Shown: in pieces, positions 1 through 5,110 of the stretch
Numbering within the stretch: position 1 is the first letter of the stretch
How the letters are laid out: every line of letters begins with the position of its first letter
From: Methanomassiliicoccaceae archaeon
GTDB taxonomy: Archaea; Thermoplasmatota; Thermoplasmata; Methanomassiliicoccales; Methanomethylophilaceae
Reading direction: 5' to 3'
Assembly (NCBI GenBank): GCA_009776625.1
Contig: WRNL01000108.1
Coordinates: 1 to 5,110 of the forward strand
DNA length: 5,110 nucleotides
Program-made: the position numbers and the translations under genes
Notes under the pieces: model-generated
The model's database searches: none
The model's input: only the letters and a program-made list of their open reading frames with translations
Told to the model about the DNA's origin: nothing

Positions 1-47
1 GTTCTATGATGATTCAGATCGTCCGTTCTGGTTGCGAAACATAAGAT

Positions 48-179
48 AAAGTCATAGGTAAAAATGTGGTTTGCCAATAGAAAGTCCTATGGAAAAATGT
101 GGTTTATATGCTCAAAGTCCTATGGAAAAATGTGATTTATAGTTAAAAAGTCCTATGTAAAAACGTAAGTTAAAATAAC
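48..179. repeat. Four tandem 33-bp direct repeats upstream of the ATPase gene
   Basis: Four consecutive units of exactly 33 bp begin at 48, 81, 114 and 147, each opening with AAAGTC. The two inner units are nearly identical over their first 28 bp (27 of 28 match) and share the core AAAGTCCTATGGAAAAATGT. The outer two are more degenerate: unit 1 has GTCATAGGT and unit 4 has CTATGT followed by AAAAACGTAAG. The last 5-6 bases of each unit vary. There are no spacers, so this is not a CRISPR array. The period is close to three helical turns, which places the A5 tracts on roughly the same DNA face. The array ends at the TATA-like box of the downstream gene. Protein-binding iterons are a reasonable inference. 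The period equals 11 codons, but stops interrupt the reading (TAG at the end of unit 1, TAA at the end of unit 3), which argues against a coding repeat. Confidence 0.9.
170..178 (+). promoter_or_regulatory. TATA-like box for the ATPase gene
   Basis: TTAAAATAA lies in the tail of the fourth 33-bp repeat. Its centre is about 23 bp before the ATG at 197, the usual archaeal distance from TATA box to transcription start, so the transcript could begin at or very near the start codon. There is no Shine-Dalgarno sequence between 179 and 196, which fits leaderless translation. The AT-rich surroundings make chance matches easy, so this is an inference. Confidence 0.4.
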
Positions 180-196
180 ATCGTAGACATATCTGG

Positions 197-1570
197 ATGA
201 TGCTCAGGCGAAAGGTAGCAGATCAACTGATGGATTGGAAGAATGATCCGGATAAGAAATCACTTCTTGTGCGCGGTGCAAGGCAGGTCGGGAAGACATA
301 CTCGATCAACGACTTCGGGGAGAAGAACTACGGCACATACGTTTACATCAACTTCGTTAAGAACCCAGAATACGCGACGATATTCGCCGGAGACCTGGAT
401 GTCGATGCCGTCTTGAGGAGAATGTCCGCCTTCTTCCCTAAAGCCAGGTTCACTCCAGGGGACACGTTGATCTTCCTTGACGAGATACAGAAATGCCCAG
501 ATGCCCGGGTGGCATTCAAATTCTTCACCATGGACAAGAGGTACGACGTCATCGGCTCCGGCTCTCTGATGGGTGTGATGTACACGGAGGCGTCCTCCTA
601 TCCCGTCGGGTACGAGGACAGCATAGACATGCATTCGCTTGACTTCGAAGAGTTCCTATGGGCAATGGATGTCCGAGAGGACATAATCGGAGAGGTGAAG
701 AAGAGCCTCGTTGAAAAAAGGCCTATAGACGCTGTGTTCCTCAACAGGTTCAATGAGTTCTTCAGATGGCATATGGTCGTGGGGGGGATGCCTGAAGTGG
801 TGGAAACGTTCAAAAAAACCAATCACTTCGGAAAGGTACGAACCGCACAGAGGAACATCATCCGCACATACATCGATGACATAACGAAATACGCCCCCGC
901 GGTTATGAAGAATAAGATACTCTCGATATTCCACACGATACCGGTACAGCTGGCAGGTCGCAACAAGAGGTTCGTATTCGCAGACGTTGATGACAGCGGC
1001 GGCGGCAGATACGACAAATACGGCAACAGTATAATGTGGCTGTACGAAGCGGGCATCATCAACCTGTGCTACAACCTCACCGAGCCTGCGATCCCCCTGC
1101 TTTCAAGGAGGAAGAACAATTCCTTCAAAGTCTACATGAACGACACGGGGCTGCTGATGGGTATGATGGAAGAGGGGCTGGCGAGAGGCATCCTGAACAG
1201 CGACCTGGACGTCAACAACGGCGCCATGATGGAGAACATCGTGGCCGAGATGCTCGTCAAGGAGGGTTACGAGCTCAACTACTTTGAAAAGAACGGCACC
1301 CTTGAAATAGACTTCGTTCTGAACCTGGGCGGCGCCGTCACAGCCGTAGAGGTGAAATCCGGGGACGACAAACAGTCCAAATCACTAGGCGTCGTGATGT
1401 CGAAAACCTACAAAGTAAAACGCGGCATCAAACTGCAGGGCACGAACGTCGTCATAGATGACAAGGGCATTGAGCGCTACCCCATATTCGCAGCGGCGTT
1501 CATGCGCTCGATGAACGAGGAAACATGGGATACCAAGGCCGTGTCGAAAGCCCTCGACGGGATGCGGTGA
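197..1570 (+). CDS. AAA ATPase with C-terminal DUF4143 (PD-(D/E)XK-like) domain
   Basis: This encodes an intact 457-residue protein of the AAA_14/DUF4143 family, predicted cytosolic ATPases of unknown cellular role that are common in anaerobic archaea and bacteria, often in several copies. The Walker A motif GARQVGKT lies at residues 27-34. Walker B LIFLDEIQ has its acidic pair at D95-E96, and a sensor-like GSGSL lies at 120-124. The middle is a helical region. The C-terminus carries LEIDFVL (369-375) and VEVKSG (384-389), with E370, D372, E385 and K387 spaced like the restriction-endonuclease fold seen in DUF4143 proteins. Whether it cuts DNA is unknown. ATG at 197 is followed directly by a second ATG at 200, and either could be used. 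No ribosome binding site is visible, so leaderless initiation is likely. Its third-position GC is lower than in the other genes here and its leader is AT-rich, suggesting an accessory or transferred gene. No partner gene is adjacent. Confidence 0.93.
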   Translation: MMLRRKVADQLMDWKNDPDKKSLLVRGARQVGKTYSINDFGEKNYGTYVYINFVKNPEYATIFAGDLDVDAVLRRMSAFFPKARFTPGDTLIFLDEIQKCPDARVAFKFFTMDKRYDVIGSGSLMGVMYTEASSYPVGYEDSIDMHSLDFEEFLWAMDVREDIIGEVKKSLVEKRPIDAVFLNRFNEFFRWHMVVGGMPEVVETFKKTNHFGKVRTAQRNIIRTYIDDITKYAPAVMKNKILSIFHTIPVQLAGRNKRFVFADVDDSGGGRYDKYGNSIMWLYEAGIINLCYNLTEPAIPLLSRRKNNSFKVYMNDTGLLMGMMEEGLARGILNSDLDVNNGAMMENIVAEMLVKEGYELNYFEKNGTLEIDFVLNLGGAVTAVEVKSGDDKQSKSLGVVMSKTYKVKRGIKLQGTNVVIDDKGIERYPIFAAAFMRSMNEETWDTKAVSKALDGMR

Positions 1571-1771
1571 CATCGCCTTGAAAGCAACACTGGCACTATC
1601 AAAAAACGAACGTTCGCAGACTCCGCCAAATGTAGGCGCATAGGTTGCTGGGATGGCTGCCGGAAACATTACCGCGCCCAGCATGGACGGTTTCGGCACG
1701 CATGAAGCCACATCATCCTGAACCAGCCATGGGGCGACGAGGTTTTCACGGGCAAGGACTCAAATCAATAG
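1571..1771. other. Intergenic region after the ATPase gene
   Basis: I find no gene or RNA here. The stretch contains a run of six A (1601-1606) followed by the 10-bp perfect palindrome CGAACGTTCG (1607-1616). A 12-codon ORF starts at ATG 1683 and ends at TGA 1719, with no ribosome binding site. There is no T-rich tract that would mark termination of the ATPase transcript. The frame of the downstream isomerase is open from 1722, but no ATG, GTG or TTG occurs before 1806. Confidence 0.5.
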
Positions 1772-1779
1772 GTATATTA
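1772..1779 (+). promoter_or_regulatory. TATA-like box for the isomerase gene
   Basis: GTATATTA sits in a locally AT-rich patch (1761-1779) within otherwise GC-rich DNA. Archaeal spacing would put transcription start near 1798-1802. That is just before the TTG start at 1806, or about 80 nt before the ribosome-binding-site-like sequence at 1861-1870. The sequence shows the motif; promoter function is inferred. Confidence 0.45.
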
Positions 1780-1793
1780 GTCGAGAACGACTA
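1778..1793. promoter_or_regulatory. Inverted repeat at the isomerase promoter, possible operator
   Basis: TAGTCGAGAACGACTA is a perfect 6-bp inverted repeat around a 4-base centre (AGAA). It begins inside the TATA-like box and ends just before the predicted transcription start, where a bound repressor would block TBP/TFB or polymerase. An RNA hairpin is less likely because the repeat would lie upstream of the transcript. A 16-bp element of this type can arise by chance, so the assignment rests on position. Confidence 0.35.
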
Positions 1794-1805
1794 CCAGCCG
1801 ATGCC

Positions 1806-3233
1806 TTGATTAACAATCTGGCTGAGGCGTTTGGTTTGTCAAAGGATGATGTTGGACACCAAAGGAGGGGAGCCGCACCATGCGGCGACCAAGGGAAGCT
1901 GAGCCCGTTCCCGGAGCTGTTCAGTGTGCGCCTCAGCCCTGTGTCTGGGGACAAAGCGGGCGACGGCGTGCCCGGAGAGCCATCGGGGCCCTTGCTATGC
2001 GCAACGCCAGACGACCTTGGCACGGATCCTTTCGCGGAATCGTACAGGAAGGACGTGCTCGGATACTTTGACGCGTTCATGGAAGAGTATGCGCCGCTAA
2101 TAGAACGGGAGGTGGAGAGGTTGTTCGGCGGGGGGCGCCCCAGGTACATGGTCACCACTGGGATAGGGGCGAACGAGCAGTTCGCGCACTTCGCCGCCTC
2201 GGCGAACAACAGGGACGGGGGCCACCGCCTGGAATGGCTGGTCGTCGACTCCCCCAAAGGGCTTTCGTCCCTGCCCGAGGACGCGACCGTTGGCAACACG
2301 CTGTTCGTCGAATTCTCCCGCGGCGGCCTCACCGAGGAGACCGTGAAGATCCACGAGTACACCCCCCGGGGCGCGAAGAGGATCGTGTTCTCCAACAGCG
2401 GGCCGCTTTTCGACCTCGCGAAGAGGGACGGGAACCTGACCCTGCCCATCCCGAGCGAGGTCTCAGGGAGGTACGGCAGGAACAGGACCCCCATCCTCCT
2501 GGCGCCGATGCTCATAGCTGGCATGGACGCCAGGCGGTACTGGGGTGACATCGACAGGGCGGTCAGGGCGTTCGACGTCTCGGACCGGGGCTCCCTGCCG
2601 TTCGTGATTGCCGAGTTCATACTGGCGAGCCAGAGGCTCCATTCCAGCAACCTGGTCTACCTCGGGTGCAACGACGACGGCCTCGGGCTGCTGGCGGACC
2701 AGCTCATACAGTTCTGGAACGAGGGCGTGAACAAGGCGGGCAACGACCTGATCATGTCCCGCTTCTTCGGCCTGCCCCGCGACTCCCACACGAACATCGA
2801 GGGCATACTGGGGAACCACCAGCGGAAGATCGGGGTGTTCCTGCTCAGGACGGACATGAGGGGCGGGGCGGCGCACCCCCTGGTCTCCGATGCCATTGAC
2901 GCTATCGACCTGGGACATGAGGGGCTCCGGCTCGGTGACGAGGAGGTGGTCCTCGCCCTGGCCAACTACAAAAGGTTCTCCGAGCTGATGCCGACCATGC
3001 TGATCGATGTTCCAGGGGAGGCCACGATGACGCACTCGGCCGTCCTGGGCCAGCTCTTCGCCGATGTGACGTTCGTCTACTCCAGGCTCATCGGGGTCGA
3101 CCCTGGGTCGAACCCGGAGATCAAATCGGTCAAGGATCTCTCTGCAAAACTTCTGTCGTCTGCGGCAGAGGAGCTAAGGAAGCCCGGCTCGACAATGAGA
3201 GGGACTTTCCAGGGCCTGTGCGACCGGGGCTGA
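1806..3233 (+). CDS. pgi: Divergent glucose-6-phosphate isomerase (SIS fold)
   Basis: This encodes a phosphoglucose-isomerase-like protein expected to interconvert glucose-6-phosphate and fructose-6-phosphate in the cytosol for gluconeogenesis and sugar supply. Family landmarks appear in order: GIGANEQF (119-126) at the first SIS glycine loop; SRGGLTEET (171-179) where typical enzymes have SKSGNTLET; SGRYGRNR (220-227) in place of GGRFS; QFWNEGVNKAG (302-312) matching the Q-x-x-ES-GKN segment, with E306 as candidate base; SHTNIEG (327-333) with candidate catalytic H328; and DPGSNPEIKSVK (432-443), where K440 or K443 would be the C-terminal lysine. The altered phosphate loop leaves substrate preference uncertain. 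The start is unsettled. TTG 1806 gives 475 residues, with about 115 before the first core strand; GTG 1926, preceded by GGAG at 1913-1916, gives 436. A strong ribosome binding site at 1861-1870 instead points to an out-of-frame ATG at 1880. The gene stands alone with its own apparent promoter. Confidence 0.82.
   Translation: MINNLAEAFGLSKDDVGHQRRGAAPCGDQGKLSPFPELFSVRLSPVSGDKAGDGVPGEPSGPLLCATPDDLGTDPFAESYRKDVLGYFDAFMEEYAPLIEREVERLFGGGRPRYMVTTGIGANEQFAHFAASANNRDGGHRLEWLVVDSPKGLSSLPEDATVGNTLFVEFSRGGLTEETVKIHEYTPRGAKRIVFSNSGPLFDLAKRDGNLTLPIPSEVSGRYGRNRTPILLAPMLIAGMDARRYWGDIDRAVRAFDVSDRGSLPFVIAEFILASQRLHSSNLVYLGCNDDGLGLLADQLIQFWNEGVNKAGNDLIMSRFFGLPRDSHTNIEGILGNHQRKIGVFLLRTDMRGGAAHPLVSDAIDAIDLGHEGLRLGDEEVVLALANYKRFSELMPTMLIDVPGEATMTHSAVLGQLFADVTFVYSRLIGVDPGSNPEIKSVKDLSAKLLSSAAEELRKPGSTMRGTFQGLCDRG
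1861..1870 (+). promoter_or_regulatory. Strong Shine-Dalgarno-like sequence inside the annotated isomerase N-terminus
   Basis: AAAGGAGGGG is the best match to the anti-Shine-Dalgarno sequence in the window. It is followed 9 bases later by ATG at 1880. That ATG is not in the isomerase frame and opens a 63-codon arginine/proline-rich frame ending at 2071 that looks like a shadow. In the isomerase frame no usable start occurs at suitable spacing. Either this is chance within coding sequence, or a one-base difference hides the true start near 1880. Confidence 0.35.
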
Positions 3234-3291
3234 CGGCCGCCTTTGAATAAGCCGAATGGAACATTCACGCATGGCTCAAGCCCTGTGCGTT

Positions 3292-3323
3292 CCCCTTTGG
3301 AAGGGGGTGGGCAGTTCCACCCC
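3292..3323 (+). terminator. Two overlapping hairpins after the isomerase gene, possible terminator
   Basis: Stem 1 is CCCCTT-TGG-AAGGGG (3292-3306, 6 bp). Stem 2 is GGGGTGG-GCAGTT-CCACCCC (3304-3323, 7 bp). They share bases 3304-3306, so both full stems cannot form at once. They begin 59 bases after the isomerase stop. No U-tract follows stem 2 (AATAATGG instead), which weakens the terminator reading because archaeal termination depends mainly on T-rich tracts. RNA processing or 3'-end stability is an alternative. Confidence 0.3.
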
Positions 3324-3580
3324 AATAATGGTCAATTACCTAACCGTTCAGAAGAAAACATCATGGGCAGGCTGTTGCGACACGCATGACCCTTGCGCAG
3401 CTAAGCGAATACTATCGCAAGAGCGCAGAGGCGGCCGCAGAGAGCACGGCCTCAAAATAGCCGCCAATGCGAACAGCTGATGTCCTGCCGTCGTCTGCCA
3501 GAAACCCACTGCGATTCTGTCTCCCCTATTCATCGGAAACAGTGGCCTGGAATCCTCCTCGTGTTCGTAGGCATCATAGC

Positions 3581-3610
3581 TATAATCACGATTATATAAT
3601 CACGATTATA
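3581..3610. repeat. Tandem pair of identical 16-bp palindromes
   Basis: TATAATCACGATTATA occurs at 3581-3596 and again at 3595-3610, overlapping by two bases for a 14-bp period. Each copy has perfect 7-bp arms around a 2-base centre (AC), so the 30-bp block is nearly self-complementary. It is an AT-rich island in GC-rich DNA, 73 bp from the terC stop codon. The form suits a dimeric DNA-binding protein bound in tandem. It also contains TATA-like sequence, so it could act as a promoter. No gene starts nearby on either strand, and the role is unknown. Confidence 0.85.
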
Positions 3611-3682
3611 CCTTTGCATGCCAGTGCCTGGCTTTAGAGTTGTGGGCGTGATGCCGAGGGGCCACATCGACGGGCGGGGCGG

Positions 3683-4603
3683 TCACGCCGCGGGGGCGCG
3701 CGCCCTCCTCCTGGCGTACAGCGACACGGCCACCGTCGCCGCCAGCACGGCCAGTATGAAAGCGAGGGACGCCACCACGTCCACGTGGAAGTAATCAGAT
3801 GCCAGCATCTTGACGCCTATGAACGCCAGGATCACACCCAGCCCGTACTTGAGGTACTCCAGGCGCTCCATCGACCCCTTTATGACGAAGAACAGCGACC
3901 TCAGCCCGACGACCGCGAAGAGGTTCGACGTGTAGACTATGAACTTGTCCGTGGTTATCGCCAGCGCAGCCGGCACCGAGTCGAAGGCGAACATTATGTC
4001 CGTGAGCTCGATCACGATTATGCACACGAACAGCGGGGTCACCATCCTCACGCCGTCGACGACGGTGAAGAGCCTGTCGCCGTGGAAGCCGGTGCACATG
4101 TTGAACCTCCTGCTGAGCCTCGCGGCGATCCTGCTGTCCTTCCCCTCGTCCTTCTTCATGACCGTCTTTATCGCGGTGATTATCAGCACCGCGCCGAAGA
4201 TGTACATCATCCAGTCGAACATCTCCAGGAGCTCCGCCCCTGCGAAGATGAACAGGGCCCTGAACACGAACGCCCCGACAACCCCGTAGAACAGCGCCTT
4301 GTGCTGGTACGCGTCGGGGACGCAGAAGTACCCGAATATCACTATGAACACGAAGAGGTTGTCGACGCTCAGCATCTCCTCTATCACATAGGCGGTTATG
4401 TACTTCGCCGCCGAGTCCGCCCCCATCTCGAAGTATATCAGGACGCCGAAGGAGAGCGCCAGGCCCACCCAGAGCGCGGTCATCCCCAGCGCCCTCTTCA
4501 CCGACATGTGCCTCGCGCCCCTGTTGAGGACGCCCAGGTCGATGGCGAACATCGCGATGATGACCGCGAAGAACACCGCCCACATCGCCGTAGAGTCAAT
4601 CAT
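3683..4603 (-). CDS. TerC/Alx family integral membrane protein
   Basis: This encodes a 306-residue polytopic membrane protein of the TerC family, Alx-like branch, normally about 300-330 residues, so it looks complete. Family members act at the cytoplasmic membrane; bacterial Alx, MeeF/MeeY-type members export manganese and others are linked to tellurite or pH stress. Visible hallmarks are D22 in the first membrane helix, EEMLSVDNLFVF (75-86), ELTDIMFAFDSVPAALAIT (199-217) with acidic E199, D202 and D208 in the membrane, and TSNLFAVVGLRSLFF (225-239). About eight or nine hydrophobic segments span roughly 7-26, 41-58, 72-94, 103-122, 132-149, 188-206, 222-241, 253-268 and 275-296. The cytoplasmic charged loop is about 150-177, and the tail is arginine-rich. 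ATG 4603 fits the usual family start. It lies 41 bp after dnaJ in the same direction, so co-transcription is likely. Manganese transport is inferred from the family; there is no direct evidence of substrate here. Confidence 0.93.
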   Translation of the reverse strand: MIDSTAMWAVFFAVIIAMFAIDLGVLNRGARHMSVKRALGMTALWVGLALSFGVLIYFEMGADSAAKYITAYVIEEMLSVDNLFVFIVIFGYFCVPDAYQHKALFYGVVGAFVFRALFIFAGAELLEMFDWMMYIFGAVLIITAIKTVMKKDEGKDSRIAARLSRRFNMCTGFHGDRLFTVVDGVRMVTPLFVCIIVIELTDIMFAFDSVPAALAITTDKFIVYTSNLFAVVGLRSLFFVIKGSMERLEYLKYGLGVILAFIGVKMLASDYFHVDVVASLAFILAVLAATVAVSLYARRRARAPAA

Positions 4604-4609
4604 GGTATG

Positions 4610-4617
4610 CCGCCTTC
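4610..4617 (-). promoter_or_regulatory. Weak ribosome binding site for the terC-family gene
   Basis: On the minus strand GAAGGCGG precedes the ATG at 4603 by six bases. It is a partial match to GGAGG with good spacing and supports this start in the short dnaJ-terC gap. The gap also has TTTGAAATAA overlapping the dnaJ stop, which is too weak to call a promoter. Confidence 0.4.
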
Positions 4618-4644
4618 TCTCAACTGGGATGCCGTCGGCTTATT

Positions 4645-5110
4645 TCAAAGGTCGTCCAGCTTCTGCCTCAGCTTCGACCTTCCCTTCCCCGCCGGCTTCT
4701 TCCCGGCCTGCTCGTCCAGCCTCACTAGGAGCTCCCTCTCCTGCGGCGACACCTTGCGGGGGACCTCCATCTTCACGCGGACCATCATGCTCCCCCTCGC
4801 GCTCTGGTTCAGCCTCGGGAGGCCCTTGCCGGCCACCCTCAGCACCCCGCCCACTTGGGTCCCGGGGGGTATGGCGATGGATATCGTCTCCCCGTCGACC
4901 GTCCTGACGTTCTCCTCCCCGCCGAGGACGAGCTTGGGGTAGGTCGTGGCGACCTCCGTCCAGAGGTTCGCGCCGTCCCTCTCGAAGCCCTTCTCCCCCC
5001 TCACGTGGATGAGCACGAACAGATCGCCCGGCGGGCCGCCGTTGTGCCCCGCGTCCCCTGCGCCAGGCACGCGGATCTTCATGCCCTCCTCCACCCCCTT
5101 CGGGACGTTG
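4645..5110 (-). CDS. dnaJ: Chaperone DnaJ, C-terminal part (5' end beyond the window)
   Basis: This is the last 154 codons of DnaJ (Hsp40), which stimulates DnaK ATPase and delivers unfolded substrates in the cytosol. The frame is open to the window edge (first full codon at 5109), so the J domain, the G/F region and any zinc-finger repeats lie outside. The fragment starts NVPKGVEEGMKIRVPGAGDAG, the standard turn between C-terminal substrate-binding domains, followed by GGPPGDLFVLIHV, then GFERDGANLWTEV and YPKLVLGGEENVRTVDG. It continues with IPPGTQVGGVLRVAGKGLP and RGSMMVRVKMEVPRKVSPQERELL, ending with a lysine-rich tail (KLRQKLDDL). All match bacterial-type DnaJ, which archaea acquired with DnaK and GrpE. 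The GTG at 5094 is an internal valine codon, not a start. By analogy dnaK and grpE may lie just upstream. Confidence 0.95.
   Translation of the reverse strand, partial: NVPKGVEEGMKIRVPGAGDAGHNGGPPGDLFVLIHVRGEKGFERDGANLWTEVATTYPKLVLGGEENVRTVDGETISIAIPPGTQVGGVLRVAGKGLPRLNQSARGSMMVRVKMEVPRKVSPQERELLVRLDEQAGKKPAGKGRSKLRQKLDDL

Larger units (their letters stand above)
3234..3682. other. Convergent intergenic region without a convincing gene
   Basis: This 449-bp stretch separates the plus-strand isomerase from the minus-strand terC. It holds two overlapping hairpins (3292-3323) and two tandem palindromes (3581-3610), both listed separately, and a 5-bp stem GCCAG-TGC-CTGGC (3620-3632) followed by TTTAG. 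A 24-codon ORF (3386-3460, MTLAQLSEYYRKSAEAAAES...) overlaps by ATGA the end of an 8-codon ORF starting at ATG 3363. Neither has a ribosome binding site, so I do not call them genes. I find no tRNA-like cloverleaf. The absence of a long clean frame and the mixed composition suggest decayed sequence, but I cannot identify the source. Confidence 0.6.

Noticed and set aside
48..179. CRISPR array
   Set aside because: Repeats are directly abutting with only 5-6 variable bases between cores. There are no spacers and no cas genes.
1607..1616. CGAACGTTCG palindrome after the ATPase gene as a terminator or operator
   Set aside because: A 10-bp palindrome without a loop, T-tract or adjacent promoter is easily explained by chance.
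1880..2071. 63-codon frame after the strong ribosome binding site as an independent small protein
   Set aside because: The product is arginine/proline-rich like other shadow frames and overlaps the isomerase. Kept only as evidence about the isomerase start.
1760..2650. 296-codon minus-strand frame antisense to the isomerase
   Set aside because: It has no family motifs and lies opposite a frame with ordered isomerase motifs and consistent codon use.
3234..3389. In-frame extension of the isomerase past its TGA at 3231 (51 more open codons)
   Set aside because: The isomerase is already full length, the added residues resemble no domain, and UGA recoding is not expected here.
3256..3480. 74-codon plus-strand frame in the convergent gap
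   Set aside because: It has no ribosome binding site, no recognisable domain and no coding-like composition.
3234..3682. tRNA or other structured RNA gene
   Set aside because: I found no cloverleaf, T-loop GTTCRA motif or box A/B-like arrangement by reading both strands.
3785..4942. 385-codon plus-strand frame antisense to terC and dnaJ
   Set aside because: It is a high-GC shadow frame: low-complexity residues rich in R, H, E and P, spanning two recognisable genes on the other strand.

Overview
The window looks archaeal. I favour a Thermoplasmata-type genome, possibly a host-associated Methanomassiliicoccales, at moderate confidence. The reasons are TATA-like boxes about 23-27 bp upstream of likely starts, a first gene with no ribosome binding site and room for a leaderless start, heavy AGG use for arginine, a GC-rich background, and a divergent single-copy-type glucose-6-phosphate isomerase homologue. 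DUF4143-type ATPases are also common in such gut archaea. No rRNA or tRNA is present to settle the taxonomy.

Layout. Positions 1-196 are AT-rich and hold four tandem 33-bp repeats followed by a TATA-like box. A plus-strand gene at 197-1570 encodes an intact AAA ATPase with a C-terminal DUF4143/nuclease-like domain. A 235-bp gap then carries a TATA-like element overlapped by a short inverted repeat. The next plus-strand gene, 1806-3233 (start uncertain), encodes a divergent phosphoglucose isomerase (SIS fold). A 449-bp convergent intergenic region (3234-3682) contains two overlapping hairpins and a striking tandem pair of 16-bp palindromes, but no convincing gene. On the minus strand, 3683-4603 encodes an Alx/TerC-family membrane protein. 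Upstream of it, at 4645-5110, is the C-terminal part of DnaJ, whose 5' end lies beyond the window.

How the parts relate. The minus-strand dnaJ-terC pair is separated by only 41 bp and may be one transcript, linking a chaperone locus to a metal/stress membrane transporter. The isomerase stands alone with its own apparent promoter. The ATPase with its AT-rich repeat leader looks like an accessory gene placed next to housekeeping genes. No complete new multi-gene system is visible. The most unusual signals are the 33-bp repeat array at the ATPase promoter, the altered phosphate loop and ambiguous N-terminus of the isomerase, and the tandem palindromes at 3581-3610.
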